Below are positions 1 to 8,720 of a DNA stretch of 57,014 nucleotides, piece after piece. This stretch comes from Oxalobacteraceae bacterium (lineage in GTDB: Bacteria > Pseudomonadota > Gammaproteobacteria > Burkholderiales > Burkholderiaceae_D), in contig RGFZ01000015.1 in NCBI GenBank assembly GCA_010024875.1, positions 1 through 57,014 on the forward strand. Reading direction: 5' to 3'. Numbering within the stretch: position 1 is the first letter of the stretch; every line of letters starts with the position of its first letter. The position numbers and the translations under genes are program-made. The notes under the pieces are model-generated. The model was not told where the DNA came from, made no database searches, and worked only from the letters and a program-made list of their open reading frames with translations.

Positions 1-1337
1 CTCGGCACGCGCTGATACCCTCCACTGACGGGTTTGGTCAGCTCAAACAGGGCTTCGATTTCCGGAGCACTACTGTCGGTTACCTGCGCGAGCTGGCGCA
101 TCAGCTGCAAACGCAAAGCGGATACCGGCATCGCCTGAATCAAGGGCTTTGCATCGAATTGCGCGCGTGCTCTCCCCTCGGCTGTCGACAAATCTTTACC
201 TTCGATGACCTCAGCGATCAGAAATTGCGACAAGGGCACTGCATCGAGTACGAGTTTTTCGAATCCTTCATAACCATATTCGCGAATGTAACTGTCGGGA
301 TCGTGCTCTGCCGGCAGGAACAAAAATTTCAGCGCACGATTGTCTGATGCATGCGGAAGACACGCCTCCAGCGCGCGCCGCGCCGCGCGTCGGCCAGCGG
401 CATCGCCATCGAAACTGAAGATCACTTGATCCGTCTGTCGCAGCAGTTTTTGCACGTGCGTTGGTGTGCAGGCAGTACCCAGTGTGGCAACGGCCTGTTC
501 GAAACCGAACTGCGCAAGCGCGACCACATCCATGTAGCCTTCGGTGACTAGCACATAGCCCTTATCACGTATCGCCTGTCTTGCTTCGAATAGGCCGTAA
601 AGCTCGTTACCTTTCTGGAACAGCGGCGTCTCAGGAGAATTAAGGTACTTCGGCTCACCCGCGCCGAGCACGCGCCCGCCAAATCCGATGACCTGCCCTT
701 TGGTATTCCGGATCGGGAACATGATGCGGTCGCGGAAGCGGTCATAGCGCTTGCGTGAAGTGCCCTCTTCGTCGGCGCGATCGATCACGAGACCCGCCTC
801 GACCAGCGCTTCATTGTCGTAATCTGTGAATACCTGTTTCAGGCTCTCCCAGCCATCGGGTGCATAACCAATCCAGAATTTCGCGGCGATCTCACCGGTG
901 AGCCCGCGTCCTTTCAGGTAATCGATCGCATTGCGCGCGCCGCGCAATTGCTGACGATAGAAATCGCAAGACAAGTTCATCGCCTCGGATAATGCAAGGC
1001 TTTTTGCCTGCTGCTCGGCACGCTGCGCGGGCGGCAAGCGATCCTCCTGCTCTGGCACGATCATACCCACGCTCTGTGCGAGATCTTTCACCGCCTCGAC
1101 AAAACCCATTGCGGAGTATTCCATCAGGAAACCGATGGCCGTGCCATGCGCGCCGCAACCGAAGCAGTGATAAAACTGCTTGGTCGGGCTAACGGTAAAG
1201 CTGGGAGATTTCTCGTTATGAAAGGGGCACAGGCCGCTGAAATTCGCGCCACCCTTTTTGAGCTGCACATAGCGGCCCACCACATCGACAATGTCGATAC
1301 GGTTTAGCAGATCCTGAATGAAACTCTGCGGGATCAT
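1..1337 (-). CDS. dnaG: DNA primase DnaG (3' end outside window)
   Basis: Synthesises RNA primers at the replication fork and works with DnaB helicase. Reading inward from the ATG at 1337, the N-terminal CHC2 zinc finger is visible (CPFH, then FYHCFGCGAHG near residues 37-64). The primase core follows, and then Toprim motifs EGYMDVVAL and FSFDGDAAG. About 445 codons are present; the C-terminal DnaB-interaction domain lies beyond base 1. It follows yqeY and rpsU on the same strand, the classic macromolecular-synthesis operon in which rpoD would come next. The frame is intact as far as it can be read. Confidence 0.97.
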   Translation of the reverse strand, partial: MIPQSFIQDLLNRIDIVDVVGRYVQLKKGGANFSGLCPFHNEKSPSFTVSPTKQFYHCFGCGAHGTAIGFLMEYSAMGFVEAVKDLAQSVGMIVPEQEDRLPPAQRAEQQAKSLALSEAMNLSCDFYRQQLRGARNAIDYLKGRGLTGEIAAKFWIGYAPDGWESLKQVFTDYDNEALVEAGLVIDRADEEGTSRKRYDRFRDRIMFPIRNTKGQVIGFGGRVLGAGEPKYLNSPETPLFQKGNELYGLFEARQAIRDKGYVLVTEGYMDVVALAQFGFEQAVATLGTACTPTHVQKLLRQTDQVIFSFDGDAAGRRAARRALEACLPHASDNRALKFLFLPAEHDPDSYIREYGYEGFEKLVLDAVPLSQFLIAEVIEGKDLSTAEGRARAQFDAKPLIQAMPVSALRLQLMRQLAQVTDSSAPEIEALFELTKPVSGGYQRVP

Positions 1338-1373
1338 GCGGCCGCCTGCAGTGAATGATTTTTGATGAAATGA

Positions 1374-1820
1374 TTACTTGCTGAGTGCGGCTTTCACCAT
1401 CGCCGAAACGGCGGTCATGTCAGCACGTCCGGCAAGCTTGGGTTTGAGCACGCCCATTACCTTGCCCATATCCTGAGGACCGGACGCACCCACCGCAGCA
1501 ACAGCCGACGTGACCTCAGCCTGTACTTCCGCCTCGCTCATTTGCGCTGGCATGTAGGCATTCAGTACGACGAGTTCGGCTTTTTCAATATCGGCGAGGT
1601 CCTGACGACCGCCGGCCTCAAACTGGCTGATCGAATCCTTGCGCTGCTTGATCATTTTTTCGATTACCGACAGCACTTGATCGTCGTTGAGATCGATGCG
1701 CTCATCGACCTCTTTCTGCTTGATGGCGGCATTGATCAGACGAATCGTCGCCAGACGCCCGCTGTCTTTTGCACGCATCGCTGTCTTCATATCTTCGCTG
1801 ATTTTTTCTTTGAGGCTCAT
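1374..1820 (-). CDS. yqeY: GatB/YqeY-domain protein
   Basis: 148-residue helical protein of the YqeY family, related to the tail domain of GatB, the amidotransferase that acts on mischarged tRNA. Its precise role is unknown; tRNA binding is inferred from the family. Typical features are the MSLKEKISEDMK start, the LATIRLINAAIKQKEV segment and a GKVMGVLKPKLAGRAD C-terminal motif. The ATG at 1820 is chosen over one 21 bases upstream because AGGAG lies just before it and it gives the family's usual length. It sits between rpsU and dnaG, a common arrangement in this operon. Confidence 0.93.
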   Translation of the reverse strand: MSLKEKISEDMKTAMRAKDSGRLATIRLINAAIKQKEVDERIDLNDDQVLSVIEKMIKQRKDSISQFEAGGRQDLADIEKAELVVLNAYMPAQMSEAEVQAEVTSAVAAVGASGPQDMGKVMGVLKPKLAGRADMTAVSAMVKAALSK

Positions 1821-1936
1821 GGGATCTCCTTGCGCAACCATGAAAGTTCACGGCCGCATAAAAACGCCAAAACCCGCTGCGGACTTCCCGGAGCGGGTTT
1901 ACGATGTTCGACGCCTCGCCAGAGCGAGGCGCGCAA

Positions 1937-2149
1937 TCAGTAGAGCTTCTTTGGCAGCTGCTGGCTGCGGATGCGCTTGTAGTGGCGCTTCACGGCAGCG
2001 GCGAGCTTGCGCTTGCGTTCGGAAGTCGGTTTCTCGTAGAACTCGCGTGCGCGGAGTTCGGTCAGTAGGCCGGTTTTCTCGATGCTGCGCTTGAAGCGGC
2101 GCAGGGCGACTTCGAAGGGCTCGTTTTCTTTAACGCGAACAGTGGTCAT
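1937..2149 (-). CDS. rpsU: 30S ribosomal protein S21
   Basis: 70-residue basic protein of the small ribosomal subunit, important for initiation on Shine-Dalgarno-led mRNAs. The start [13 protein letters not shown], the central [13 protein letters not shown] and the lysine/arginine-rich tail ending KKLY are characteristic. An in-frame ATG 18 bases upstream would add six residues not seen in the family, so 2149 is used. It is the first gene of the rpsU-yqeY-dnaG operon, with an extended -10 element upstream at 2188-2193. Confidence 0.97.
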   Translation of the reverse strand: MTTVRVKENEPFEVALRRFKRSIEKTGLLTELRAREFYEKPTSERKRKLAAAVKRHYKRIRSQQLPKKLY

Positions 2150-2187
2150 GAATTGATCAAAATACATTGGTTTTTACAGAGCTCGCG

Positions 2188-2196
2188 ATTATAACA
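2188..2196 (-). promoter_or_regulatory. Extended -10 promoter for rpsU operon
   Basis: On the minus strand the sequence reads TGTTATAAT, a perfect TATAAT (2188-2193) with the TGn extension. It lies about 38 bases upstream of the rpsU ATG. No good -35 hexamer is seen at the usual distance, as is common for extended -10 promoters. An AT-rich inverted repeat at 2223-2242 lies further upstream, past the end of the preceding flavoprotein gene. Confidence 0.6.
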
Positions 2197-2222
2197 GCCC
2201 ACCTGCCCGAGCGAAAGCCCGT

Positions 2223-2242
2223 TCTGAAAATCCTTTTTCAGA
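2223..2242 (-). terminator. AT-rich hairpin after the flavoprotein gene (weak)
   Basis: TCTGAAAA and TTTTCAGA form an 8-bp inverted repeat with a four-base loop, between the stop of the YhiN-type flavoprotein gene (2286) and the rpsU promoter. The stem is AT-rich and no clean T-tract follows, so it is at best a weak terminator or a mRNA 3' end stabiliser. Confidence 0.3.
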
Positions 2243-2285
2243 TCAGAAACGATGTCAAATAGGCAGCAAATGTCCGATAAAACAA

Positions 2286-3482
2286 TCAAACGGATAATCC
2301 CGCCGCGACCCCTGACGCCCAAGCCCACTGGAAATTGTAGCCCCCCAGCCAGCCGGTCACATCCACCGCTTCCCCCACAAAATGCAGACCCGGCAAGGCT
2401 TTGACAGACATATCCTGCTGCGACAAAGCCCGGGTATCGACCCCGCCCAGTGTCACCTCGGCCTTGCGATAGCCTTCCGAGCCGTTCGGTCGTATCCGCC
2501 AGCCGTTCAGCGACTCGCCCAGCCTGCGCAGGATTTTGTCCGGCAAATCCGGCACCCGGGTATCGGGCTTCAGGTCGTGCGCCAACAACCAAGCCTCACT
2601 GAGCCGCGACGGCAGATACTGCGACAGCCAGTTGGCAAGGGTGCGGCGAATCTCGCGTTTGCCCTCGGTCAGCGCGGCTGCCACATCCAGGCCGGGCAGT
2701 AAGTTAAGCGACATATCAGCCCCCTCGCGCCAGTAGCTCGATATCTGCAGCACCGCAGGTCCGGACAAGCCGCGATGCGTAAACAGCAAATCCTCGCGGA
2801 ACTGGCCGCGCCATTTTTTTTCGCCGGTTTCGATATCGATTTCCAGTGAAATGCCGGCCATCGGCACAAACGGCGTCCAGGTGGCCTCATCAAAGGTCAG
2901 CGGCACGAGGCCGGGACGCGTTTCAATGACTGGCACATCGAACTGCTTTGCGATTCTGAACGCAAAATCCGTGGCACCGATCTTCGGTATTGACAAACCA
3001 CCGGTTGCGATCACCAGCTTGTCGACGGTGATGTCGCCTGTTGTGGTGCTCAGCCTGAATGACTGGCCTTCACGCGCAATGGATTTGACCGTTGCCGGCA
3101 TCCGCCACTGCACCTGCCCTACTCCGCATTCAGCCTTGAGCATTTGAATGATGTCGTCCGCCGAACGATCACAAAACAGCTGCCCCTTGTGTTTCTCGTG
3201 AAAAGGAATACGGTAGCGCTTGACCAGCGCAATGAAATCCTGCGATGTATAACGCGACAATGCGCTGCGGCAGAAATGTGGATTCTGCGACAGATAATTT
3301 TGTGGCCCTGCATCGGCATTCGTGAAATTGCAGCGCCCACCGCCCGAGATGCGGATTTTTTCTGCCAGCTTGTCGGCGTGATCAATCAGCACTACCCGCC
3401 GGCCACGCTGCCCCGCGACCGATGCGCACATCATGCCGGCGGCGCCCGCGCCAATTACCGCTACATCAAAGGGATCGCTCAT
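2286..3482 (-). CDS. HI0933/YhiN-family FAD-dependent oxidoreductase
   Basis: 398-residue flavoprotein. It has an N-terminal dinucleotide-binding motif (VIGAGAAGMMCA), the family signature SGGGRCNFTN near residue 50, a second GG motif (VIATGGLSIPKIGATD) and a C-terminal GEAVDVTGWLGGYNFQWAWASG that closes the FAD site. The physiological substrate of this family is not established. The start at 3482 is chosen because the Rossmann motif begins a few residues later and the ATG overlaps the ybiB stop (ATGA), which suggests translational coupling. A longer reading frame upstream only shadows ybiB. Confidence 0.93.
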   Translation of the reverse strand: MSDPFDVAVIGAGAAGMMCASVAGQRGRRVVLIDHADKLAEKIRISGGGRCNFTNADAGPQNYLSQNPHFCRSALSRYTSQDFIALVKRYRIPFHEKHKGQLFCDRSADDIIQMLKAECGVGQVQWRMPATVKSIAREGQSFRLSTTTGDITVDKLVIATGGLSIPKIGATDFAFRIAKQFDVPVIETRPGLVPLTFDEATWTPFVPMAGISLEIDIETGEKKWRGQFREDLLFTHRGLSGPAVLQISSYWREGADMSLNLLPGLDVAAALTEGKREIRRTLANWLSQYLPSRLSEAWLLAHDLKPDTRVPDLPDKILRRLGESLNGWRIRPNGSEGYRKAEVTLGGVDTRALSQQDMSVKALPGLHFVGEAVDVTGWLGGYNFQWAWASGVAAGLSV

Positions 3483-4447
3483 GTGCGCTCGCGCATCTGG
3501 CGCGCCACCTGTACACACTGCCTGACTTGCTCGGCGATCGGCTCGGGCACCGGCTGTTGACCCTCCAGCGCCTGAAGGACCCATTCGGCAGTGGTCTTCG
3601 CATCGCTGGCTTCAGGCAAAGGCGGCGACTCATCGACGGGTGCCTGCTTCTCGATCAGCACCTGCGCCTGATTGTCATGGAACCAGGTAACCGCCTGTGC
3701 GCGCTTGGCGTTCGCCACCGTTTCGCCTTCGGTGCCTCGCATTAGGAACACATCGCCCCGCGCAGCCGGTGCCCCTGTTGAAAAATACTCGGTCAGCATG
3801 GCCAGATATTCCGGGTGCGTATACGACACCAATCGCAGCGCTGGCTGCGCGAAGGGTTGCATGATTTTTACCAGCGTGTGCGTCGAATTACGCAAGCCGA
3901 GAACGTGGCGCAGCGCCAGCAAGCGATGCAGTTGGGGCGCGAGTACGGCGATCGGCATGAACACCGGAAGTTGTCGGGCGAATTCTGCAGATACCACCGC
4001 AGGATCATGAACCGGCGCGACGCCCATCTCAGCGAGTATTTCCGCCGTGGTCACGCGCCCGGGATCAGTCAGCACGCCGTGGATGAATACCGGGACACCT
4101 TCTCGCGCCAGCAGGCAAGCCAACAAAGGCGTAAGGTTGGGCATCTGACGTGAGCCGTTGTAACTGGGGATGACGACTGGCGCATATCCAGAGGATGGCG
4201 CTTGCAGAGGTGCGAAGGAGGCTTCTGCCGCATCCAGAAAACCACCGATCTCATTCACGGATTCACCCTTGATGCGCATGCCAATCAACAAAGCGCCGAG
4301 CTCCAGGTCGGATACCCGGTCTTCCAGCATGGCAGCGTAAAGGGTGCGCGCATCGTCGCGGGAAAGATCTCGAGCACCTTTCTTGCCACGACCAATCTCG
4401 CGGATGAAAGGCGCGGCGCGGAATGTGTCAGGGATATCCTTGGTCAT
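3479..4447 (-). CDS. ybiB: DNA-binding protein YbiB (TrpD2 family)
   Basis: 322-residue relative of anthranilate phosphoribosyltransferase. Homologues (YbiB/TrpD2) lack that activity and bind nucleic acid non-specifically; the E. coli gene is linked to DNA damage. The fold is recognisable from the helical N-terminal part (LSRDDARTLYAAMLEDRVSDLELGALL), a glycine-poor version of the phosphoribosyl site (VVIPSYNGSRQMPNLTPLLA) and LGLRNSTHTLVK. The start codon lies inside an 8-bp inverted repeat (4445-4488). The stop overlaps the next gene by ATGA. Confidence 0.9.
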   Translation of the reverse strand: MTKDIPDTFRAAPFIREIGRGKKGARDLSRDDARTLYAAMLEDRVSDLELGALLIGMRIKGESVNEIGGFLDAAEASFAPLQAPSSGYAPVVIPSYNGSRQMPNLTPLLACLLAREGVPVFIHGVLTDPGRVTTAEILAEMGVAPVHDPAVVSAEFARQLPVFMPIAVLAPQLHRLLALRHVLGLRNSTHTLVKIMQPFAQPALRLVSYTHPEYLAMLTEYFSTGAPAARGDVFLMRGTEGETVANAKRAQAVTWFHDNQAQVLIEKQAPVDESPPLPEASDAKTTAEWVLQALEGQQPVPEPIAEQVRQCVQVARQMRERT

Positions 4448-4488
4448 TCCTGAAGGGTACTACGAGCCGCGCGGCGAGCGCAGGAATG
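4445..4488 (-). repeat. Inverted repeat covering the ybiB start codon
   Basis: CATTCCTG (4445-4452) and CAGGAATG (4481-4488) are perfect 8-bp inverted copies. In the minus-strand mRNA the second arm contains the ybiB AUG. The 28-base loop itself carries a GC-rich palindrome (CCGCGCGG). It could be an operator, a leader hairpin that hides the start codon, or a remnant of a dispersed palindromic repeat. Confidence 0.45.
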
Positions 4489-4598
4489 AATCGATGAATG
4501 GGAGATTGCCATCGCCCGATCTGGCCGTTGGCGTAAAAAAATCACGTCCAGGCGGCAGAAGCTGATATCTTTCGGGCACTTCCGACTCGACACCCATC

Positions 4599-5324
4599 AT
4601 GTCACTGCAAGTCTGCGCGTTTTATTGCACCGATACCGGCAGGCGCCACCGTAATGAAGACGCTGTCGGACTGTTTTTGCCGAACGGGCCCGAGCTATCC
4701 ACCAAGGGAATGATAGCGGCTATTGCCGATGGCGTATCTGGCAGCGCCGATGGACGCGAAGCCGCCGAATACTCCGTACGCGCTTTGCTATCGGATGATG
4801 GAGTGAAGGCATCAGACGGCGCGGCAGTTATCCCAGCGCTTGACGAGGCTTTCCAGACGATCCATCGTTCGCTCAGGCAGCGCAACTCATCACACGCCGA
4901 ATCGGTTGGCATGGCTACCACGCTGACTGCGCTGGTGGTGCGAGGAAATGCCTTTTATTTCTGCCATGTCGGCGATACGCGCCTTTACCGACTTCGCGAC
5001 GATGACCTTGAATTGCTTACCACCGACCATGTGGCAGACAGCGACACGCATAAACACGTACTCACGCGCGCGATCGGCCTGGACTCCGCTATCGCCGTTG
5101 ATCACGGCACCGGTGAGCTCGACAGCGGCGACATCTTCTTGCTCGCAACCGACGGCGTATGGGCGTCGCTGCCAGAGCATGAACTCAGCTGGCATCTGTC
5201 TGAACTAGTGGACGACAGGCGAAGTGCCGAGGGTACGGCCAAGTTACTTATCGATGCCGCATTGGCCGCCGGATCGACGGACAATCTGTCGGCGCTGGTC
5301 GTGCGCGTTGATCACTTGCCATAG
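4599..5324 (+). CDS. PP2C-family protein serine/threonine phosphatase
   Basis: 241 residues, a complete single PP2C domain that dephosphorylates phosphoserine/threonine using two metal ions. Visible motifs in order: RHRNEDAV near residue 18 (metal Asp), AADGVSGS-type IADGVSGSADG, GMATTLTALVV, HVGDTRLYRL, LLATDGVWASL and the terminal GSTDNLSALVVRV. No signal peptide or membrane segment is seen, so it is cytoplasmic. Some Burkholderiales carry this domain fused to a kinase; here it stands alone and no kinase is encoded nearby. It is divergent from ybiB across 151 bases. Confidence 0.92.
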   Translation: MSLQVCAFYCTDTGRRHRNEDAVGLFLPNGPELSTKGMIAAIADGVSGSADGREAAEYSVRALLSDDGVKASDGAAVIPALDEAFQTIHRSLRQRNSSHAESVGMATTLTALVVRGNAFYFCHVGDTRLYRLRDDDLELLTTDHVADSDTHKHVLTRAIGLDSAIAVDHGTGELDSGDIFLLATDGVWASLPEHELSWHLSELVDDRRSAEGTAKLLIDAALAAGSTDNLSALVVRVDHLP

Positions 5325-5421
5325 ACCGTAGATGTACTGATACGCTTTGCCGGTACTACGCCGAGCACCACTCAAACTGGTGCAAGCCGCTATGGCGGAC
5401 GGTTTGCCTCAGCTTTTCACT

Positions 5422-5427
5422 TACAAT
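5422..5427 (+). promoter_or_regulatory. Possible -10 element upstream of tsaD
   Basis: TACAAT lies 40 bases upstream of the tsaD ATG in the gap after the phosphatase gene. No convincing -35 hexamer is spaced 16-18 bases before it, so the call rests on the -10 match and position only. Confidence 0.3.
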
Positions 5428-5467
5428 AGGCTGAGATCCGCAGTGCGCCACCCTCCTGACTATCCCC

Positions 5468-6499
5468 ATGATCGTACTCGGCGTCGAGTCCTCCTGCGAC
5501 GAAACTGGTCTTGCGCTATACGACACTGAGCGCGGATTGCTGTCGCATGCACTGCACTCACAAGTCGCGATGCATGAAGAATATGGGGGCGTGGTGCCTG
5601 AGCTGGCGTCGCGCGACCATGTGCGCCGTGCGATACCTTTGCTGGAGCAGGTGCTGGCGGACAGTGGCATTGATATCGCCTCTATCGATGCCGTCGCCTA
5701 CACGCAAGGACCCGGGTTAGCTGGCGCATTGCTGGTCGGCGCATCGGTAGCGAATGGGCTGGCACTGGCTCTGGAAAAACCTGTATTGGGTGTTCATCAC
5801 CTTGAAGGACATCTACTCTCACCACTGCTGTCATCCAGGTCACCGGTATTCCCATTTATTGCGCTGCTGGTATCAGGGGGTCATACCCAGTTGATGCGCG
5901 TCGATGGTGTCGGCGCGTACACGCTACTTGGCGAAACGCTCGATGATGCCGCCGGTGAGGCGTTTGACAAATCAGCCAAACTGCTCGGACTTGGTTACCC
6001 TGGCGGGCCAGCGATCTCGCGACTGGCTGAGGTTGGTGATCCGGGCGTGTATCAGCTTCCGCGCCCGATGCTGCATTCAAAAAATCTGGATTTCAGTTTT
6101 TCGGGATTGAAAACCGCTGTGCTCACGCTGGTGAAAAATCATCAGACTAATCTCTGCGAGCAAGACAAAGCTCATATCGCGCGTGCGTTTGTTGATGCCA
6201 TCGTTGAAGTACTGGTTGCGAAATGTCTCGCGGCATTGAAACAGACGCGCATGACTCGGCTAGTGATTGCTGGCGGAGTCGGCGCAAACACGCAACTGCG
6301 CGCTGCGCTGAACGACGCAGCAAAGAACAAGGGCTTCGAGGTGTTTTATCCGGAACTAGCCCTGTGCACGGACAATGGCGCAATGATCGCGTTCGCAGGC
6401 GCCATGCGGCTACAACGCGACCCGAGTGCCGCACGTTATGACTATGGGTTCAATGTCCGGCCACGCTGGCCTCTGGATGAGTTGCTTCCCGTTGAGTGA
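5468..6499 (+). CDS. tsaD: tRNA N6-threonylcarbamoyltransferase TsaD
   Basis: Transfers threonylcarbamoyl from TC-AMP to A37 of ANN-decoding tRNAs, together with TsaB, TsaE and TsaC. The 343-residue protein begins [14 protein letters not shown], has the ASKH-fold metal ligands in HHLEGH (near 112-117) and the VSGGHTQL and GVGANTQLR nucleotide motifs, plus [10 protein letters not shown]. It is full length and starts at the family's conserved N-terminus. The partner tsaE is also in this window (13758). tsaD converges with plsY, 18 bases apart. Confidence 0.97.
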   Translation: MIVLGVESSCDETGLALYDTERGLLSHALHSQVAMHEEYGGVVPELASRDHVRRAIPLLEQVLADSGIDIASIDAVAYTQGPGLAGALLVGASVANGLALALEKPVLGVHHLEGHLLSPLLSSRSPVFPFIALLVSGGHTQLMRVDGVGAYTLLGETLDDAAGEAFDKSAKLLGLGYPGGPAISRLAEVGDPGVYQLPRPMLHSKNLDFSFSGLKTAVLTLVKNHQTNLCEQDKAHIARAFVDAIVEVLVAKCLAALKQTRMTRLVIAGGVGANTQLRAALNDAAKNKGFEVFYPELALCTDNGAMIAFAGAMRLQRDPSAARYDYGFNVRPRWPLDELLPVE

Positions 6500-6517
6500 T
6501 AGCCGACAAATCTTTGC

Positions 6518-7183
6518 TCAACGAGTCTCTTGATGCTCTTTTGCGGAAGGCTGCTCGTCAGCCGGTGCCTGCGCTTCACTGTCTTTCTTTTGCCCGATGC
6601 GAGTCTCTTTGCCCGCCAGCAGATTCGCGATATTGCCTCGATGACGGTAGATCAGCAGTAGGCTCATCACTATGATGGCGAATAGCTCAGGATTCATACC
6701 AAAGAACATCCAGTAGTACACCGGCGCAAAGATCGCTGAAATGATGGCTGACAGCGATGAATAACGGGTTGCCCGCGCCATGATCAGCCAGGTACACAAC
6801 GTCGCCACACCCACCACCGAGTGAATGCCGAACAGCACGCCGAGTGCCGTAGCCACGCCTTTACCACCCTCGAAGCCGTGATACACAGGCCATAGATGTC
6901 CGGCGAATACAGCCAGCGCTACCAGCGCAATACCTGTCGTACCCAGCCCTAGCTGCTCATTGAACAGCACGGCCAGCCCAACCGCGACCCATCCTTTGGC
7001 GCAATCGCCAAGCAGTGTCAGCAACGCAGCGATCACATGGCCCGAGCGCAGTACGTTAGTTGCCCCCGGGTTACCGGAGCCATAGCTGCGTGGATCGTCA
7101 AGACGAAACAAGCGGCTGAAGACGATGGCAAAAGAAATTGAGCCTAACAAGTAGGCAGCGATGGCAGACAGAGCGATATTCAT
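6518..7183 (-). CDS. plsY: Glycerol-3-phosphate acyltransferase PlsY
   Basis: 221-residue inner-membrane enzyme that moves the acyl group from acyl phosphate to glycerol-3-phosphate, the first step of phospholipid synthesis. Three diagnostic motifs are present: SxxFA-like [23 protein letters not shown], and [12 protein letters not shown], separated by hydrophobic spans. The start at 7183 ([15 protein letters not shown]) places the first membrane segment at the N-terminus; an upstream ATG adds 14 atypical residues. The hydrophilic Gln/Glu-rich C-terminal tail (about 30 residues) is longer than the catalytic core needs. plsC for the next step lies at 35890. Confidence 0.95.
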   Translation of the reverse strand: MNIALSAIAAYLLGSISFAIVFSRLFRLDDPRSYGSGNPGATNVLRSGHVIAALLTLLGDCAKGWVAVGLAVLFNEQLGLGTTGIALVALAVFAGHLWPVYHGFEGGKGVATALGVLFGIHSVVGVATLCTWLIMARATRYSSLSAIISAIFAPVYYWMFFGMNPELFAIIVMSLLLIYRHRGNIANLLAGKETRIGQKKDSEAQAPADEQPSAKEHQETR

Positions 7184-7269
7184 TGTTTCTCCAGCACGCG
7201 TGAAGGCGCCATTATGCAATACCACTTGAATCAGGCTGGGGAAACGAGGAATAGATCCCGCTTACCTGG

Positions 7270-8187
7270 TCATCCCCTCGGATGATGCTGCGCATGAATG
7301 TTTTTTAATCTCTCGCGCGCGACATGCGTGTAGATTTGCGTGGTCGAGATATCCGCATGTCCTAACAATAGCTGCACTACACGAAGATCAGCGCCATGAT
7401 TCAGCAGATGCGTGGCGAATGCGTGTCTGAGGGTATGCGGTGACAGTGGCGCGGTGACACCCGCCTTGAATGCGTATTTTTTTATCAGCGTCCAGAACAT
7501 CTGCCGAGTCATTGGCCCACCCAGTCCTGTCACGAATAAGGCATCATCGATCTTGCCATTCAAGATCACAGGACGCCCCTCTTTCAGGTAGCGCTCTATC
7601 CATACTCGCGCTTCTTCTCCGAATGGCACCAGCCGAGTTTTGCTGCCTTTACCGGTCACGCGCAGCACGCCTTCGTTCATCCCAACTTCTATCGTCTTCA
7701 GCAGCACGAGTTCAGAGACACGCAAGCCACTGGCGTACATCAGCTCCAGCATCGTACGGTCGCGCAGACCGAGTGCCGTGTTGACCTCCGGTGCGGACAG
7801 CAGCGATTCGACATTCGCCTCCGACAAGGTCTTTGGAAACCGCGGCGGCTGTTTGGCGGAACGCAGCTTCAGGCAAGGATCCACACGGATGCGCTGGTTA
7901 CGCATCGCATGTTGATAGAAGCGCTTCAATACGGCCAGCCGGCGATTGGAAGAACTCGCCTTGCTGGTCGCGTGCCTGAACGCGAAATACGCATTGAGGT
8001 CAATTTCAGTGACGTCATACAGCGTTTTATGGTGCTGCTGATGCAGCCACTCCGCAAACAGCAACAGATCCCGCTTGTAAGCATCGAGCGTGTTCTTTGA
8101 CAAGCCGTCTTCCAGCCACAGCGCATCGCAGAATTCATCGACGATGCCCTGGCCGGGACGCTCTCGCGCTTCCATAACGATAGCCAT
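7270..8187 (-). CDS. xerD: Site-specific tyrosine recombinase XerD
   Basis: Cytoplasmic recombinase that, with XerC, resolves chromosome dimers at dif under FtsK control. The 305-residue protein has a SAM-like N-terminal domain (LSKNTLDAYKRDL) and a C-terminal catalytic domain. The catalytic residues are visible in SGLRVSEL (Arg), TGKGSKTR (Lys), HTLRHAFATH (His, Arg), LLGHADISTTQIYTHV (His and nucleophilic Tyr). The family match to XerD rather than XerC is by overall similarity. Its start overlaps the ogt stop (TGATG), so it is coupled to the gene upstream. Confidence 0.93.
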   Translation of the reverse strand: MAIVMEARERPGQGIVDEFCDALWLEDGLSKNTLDAYKRDLLLFAEWLHQQHHKTLYDVTEIDLNAYFAFRHATSKASSSNRRLAVLKRFYQHAMRNQRIRVDPCLKLRSAKQPPRFPKTLSEANVESLLSAPEVNTALGLRDRTMLELMYASGLRVSELVLLKTIEVGMNEGVLRVTGKGSKTRLVPFGEEARVWIERYLKEGRPVILNGKIDDALFVTGLGGPMTRQMFWTLIKKYAFKAGVTAPLSPHTLRHAFATHLLNHGADLRVVQLLLGHADISTTQIYTHVARERLKNIHAQHHPRG

Positions 8188-8675
8188 CAGAATCCCGGCA
8201 CCTGCTCATGCTGCAGCAGCCAGCGCTTGACGCCCTGATGAAAACCGCCATCATGCTTTGCAAAACCGCCGATACCGCCGGTCGCGGTCACGCGGTGGCA
8301 GGGGATCACGAGGGGATACCAGTTCGCGCCGCACGCTTGTCCCACCGCGCGTGGCGCGGATCCAATGCGGCGCGCGACGTCGGCATAAGTCAGCACTTTT
8401 CCACGCGGAATACTATTGATGATTTTCCAGACCTTGCGCTGATGATCGGTGCCTACGGTAGGCAGATCAAGCTTGAATTCGTAGTCCGGGTCTTTCAGAT
8501 ACGCTGCAACTTGTTTGTAGATTTTTTTAGTCAGTGTATCGGCCGCTGGCTTGGCCTGGTACTCAGGCGGCAGATACACCAGTTCACGCAATTGCCCGTG
8601 ATCGATACGGATGCCAATGCCGCCAAACGGCGCAGGTACGATGGCATTGAAAAAGTCTGCGCCAGCTTTATTCAT
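8187..8675 (-). CDS. ogt: Methylated-DNA--protein-cysteine methyltransferase
   Basis: Suicide repair protein that takes the methyl group off O6-methylguanine onto its own cysteine. The active-site motif PCHRV is present near residue 130, preceded by the wing of the helix-turn-helix (GKVLTYADVARRIG, RAVGQACGANWYPLVI). It is 162 residues, close to the usual 160-180. The start at 8675 is preferred because GGGAA precedes it; an in-frame ATG twelve bases upstream is possible. There is no Ada-type regulatory domain. It lies between the TRAP genes and xerD on the same strand. Confidence 0.92.
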   Translation of the reverse strand: MNKAGADFFNAIVPAPFGGIGIRIDHGQLRELVYLPPEYQAKPAADTLTKKIYKQVAAYLKDPDYEFKLDLPTVGTDHQRKVWKIINSIPRGKVLTYADVARRIGSAPRAVGQACGANWYPLVIPCHRVTATGGIGGFAKHDGGFHQGVKRWLLQHEQVPGF

Positions 8676-8720
8676 CGGAATTCCCATGCGAAGACATGCG
8701 ACGTTTTTCGGGGCGGGCCG

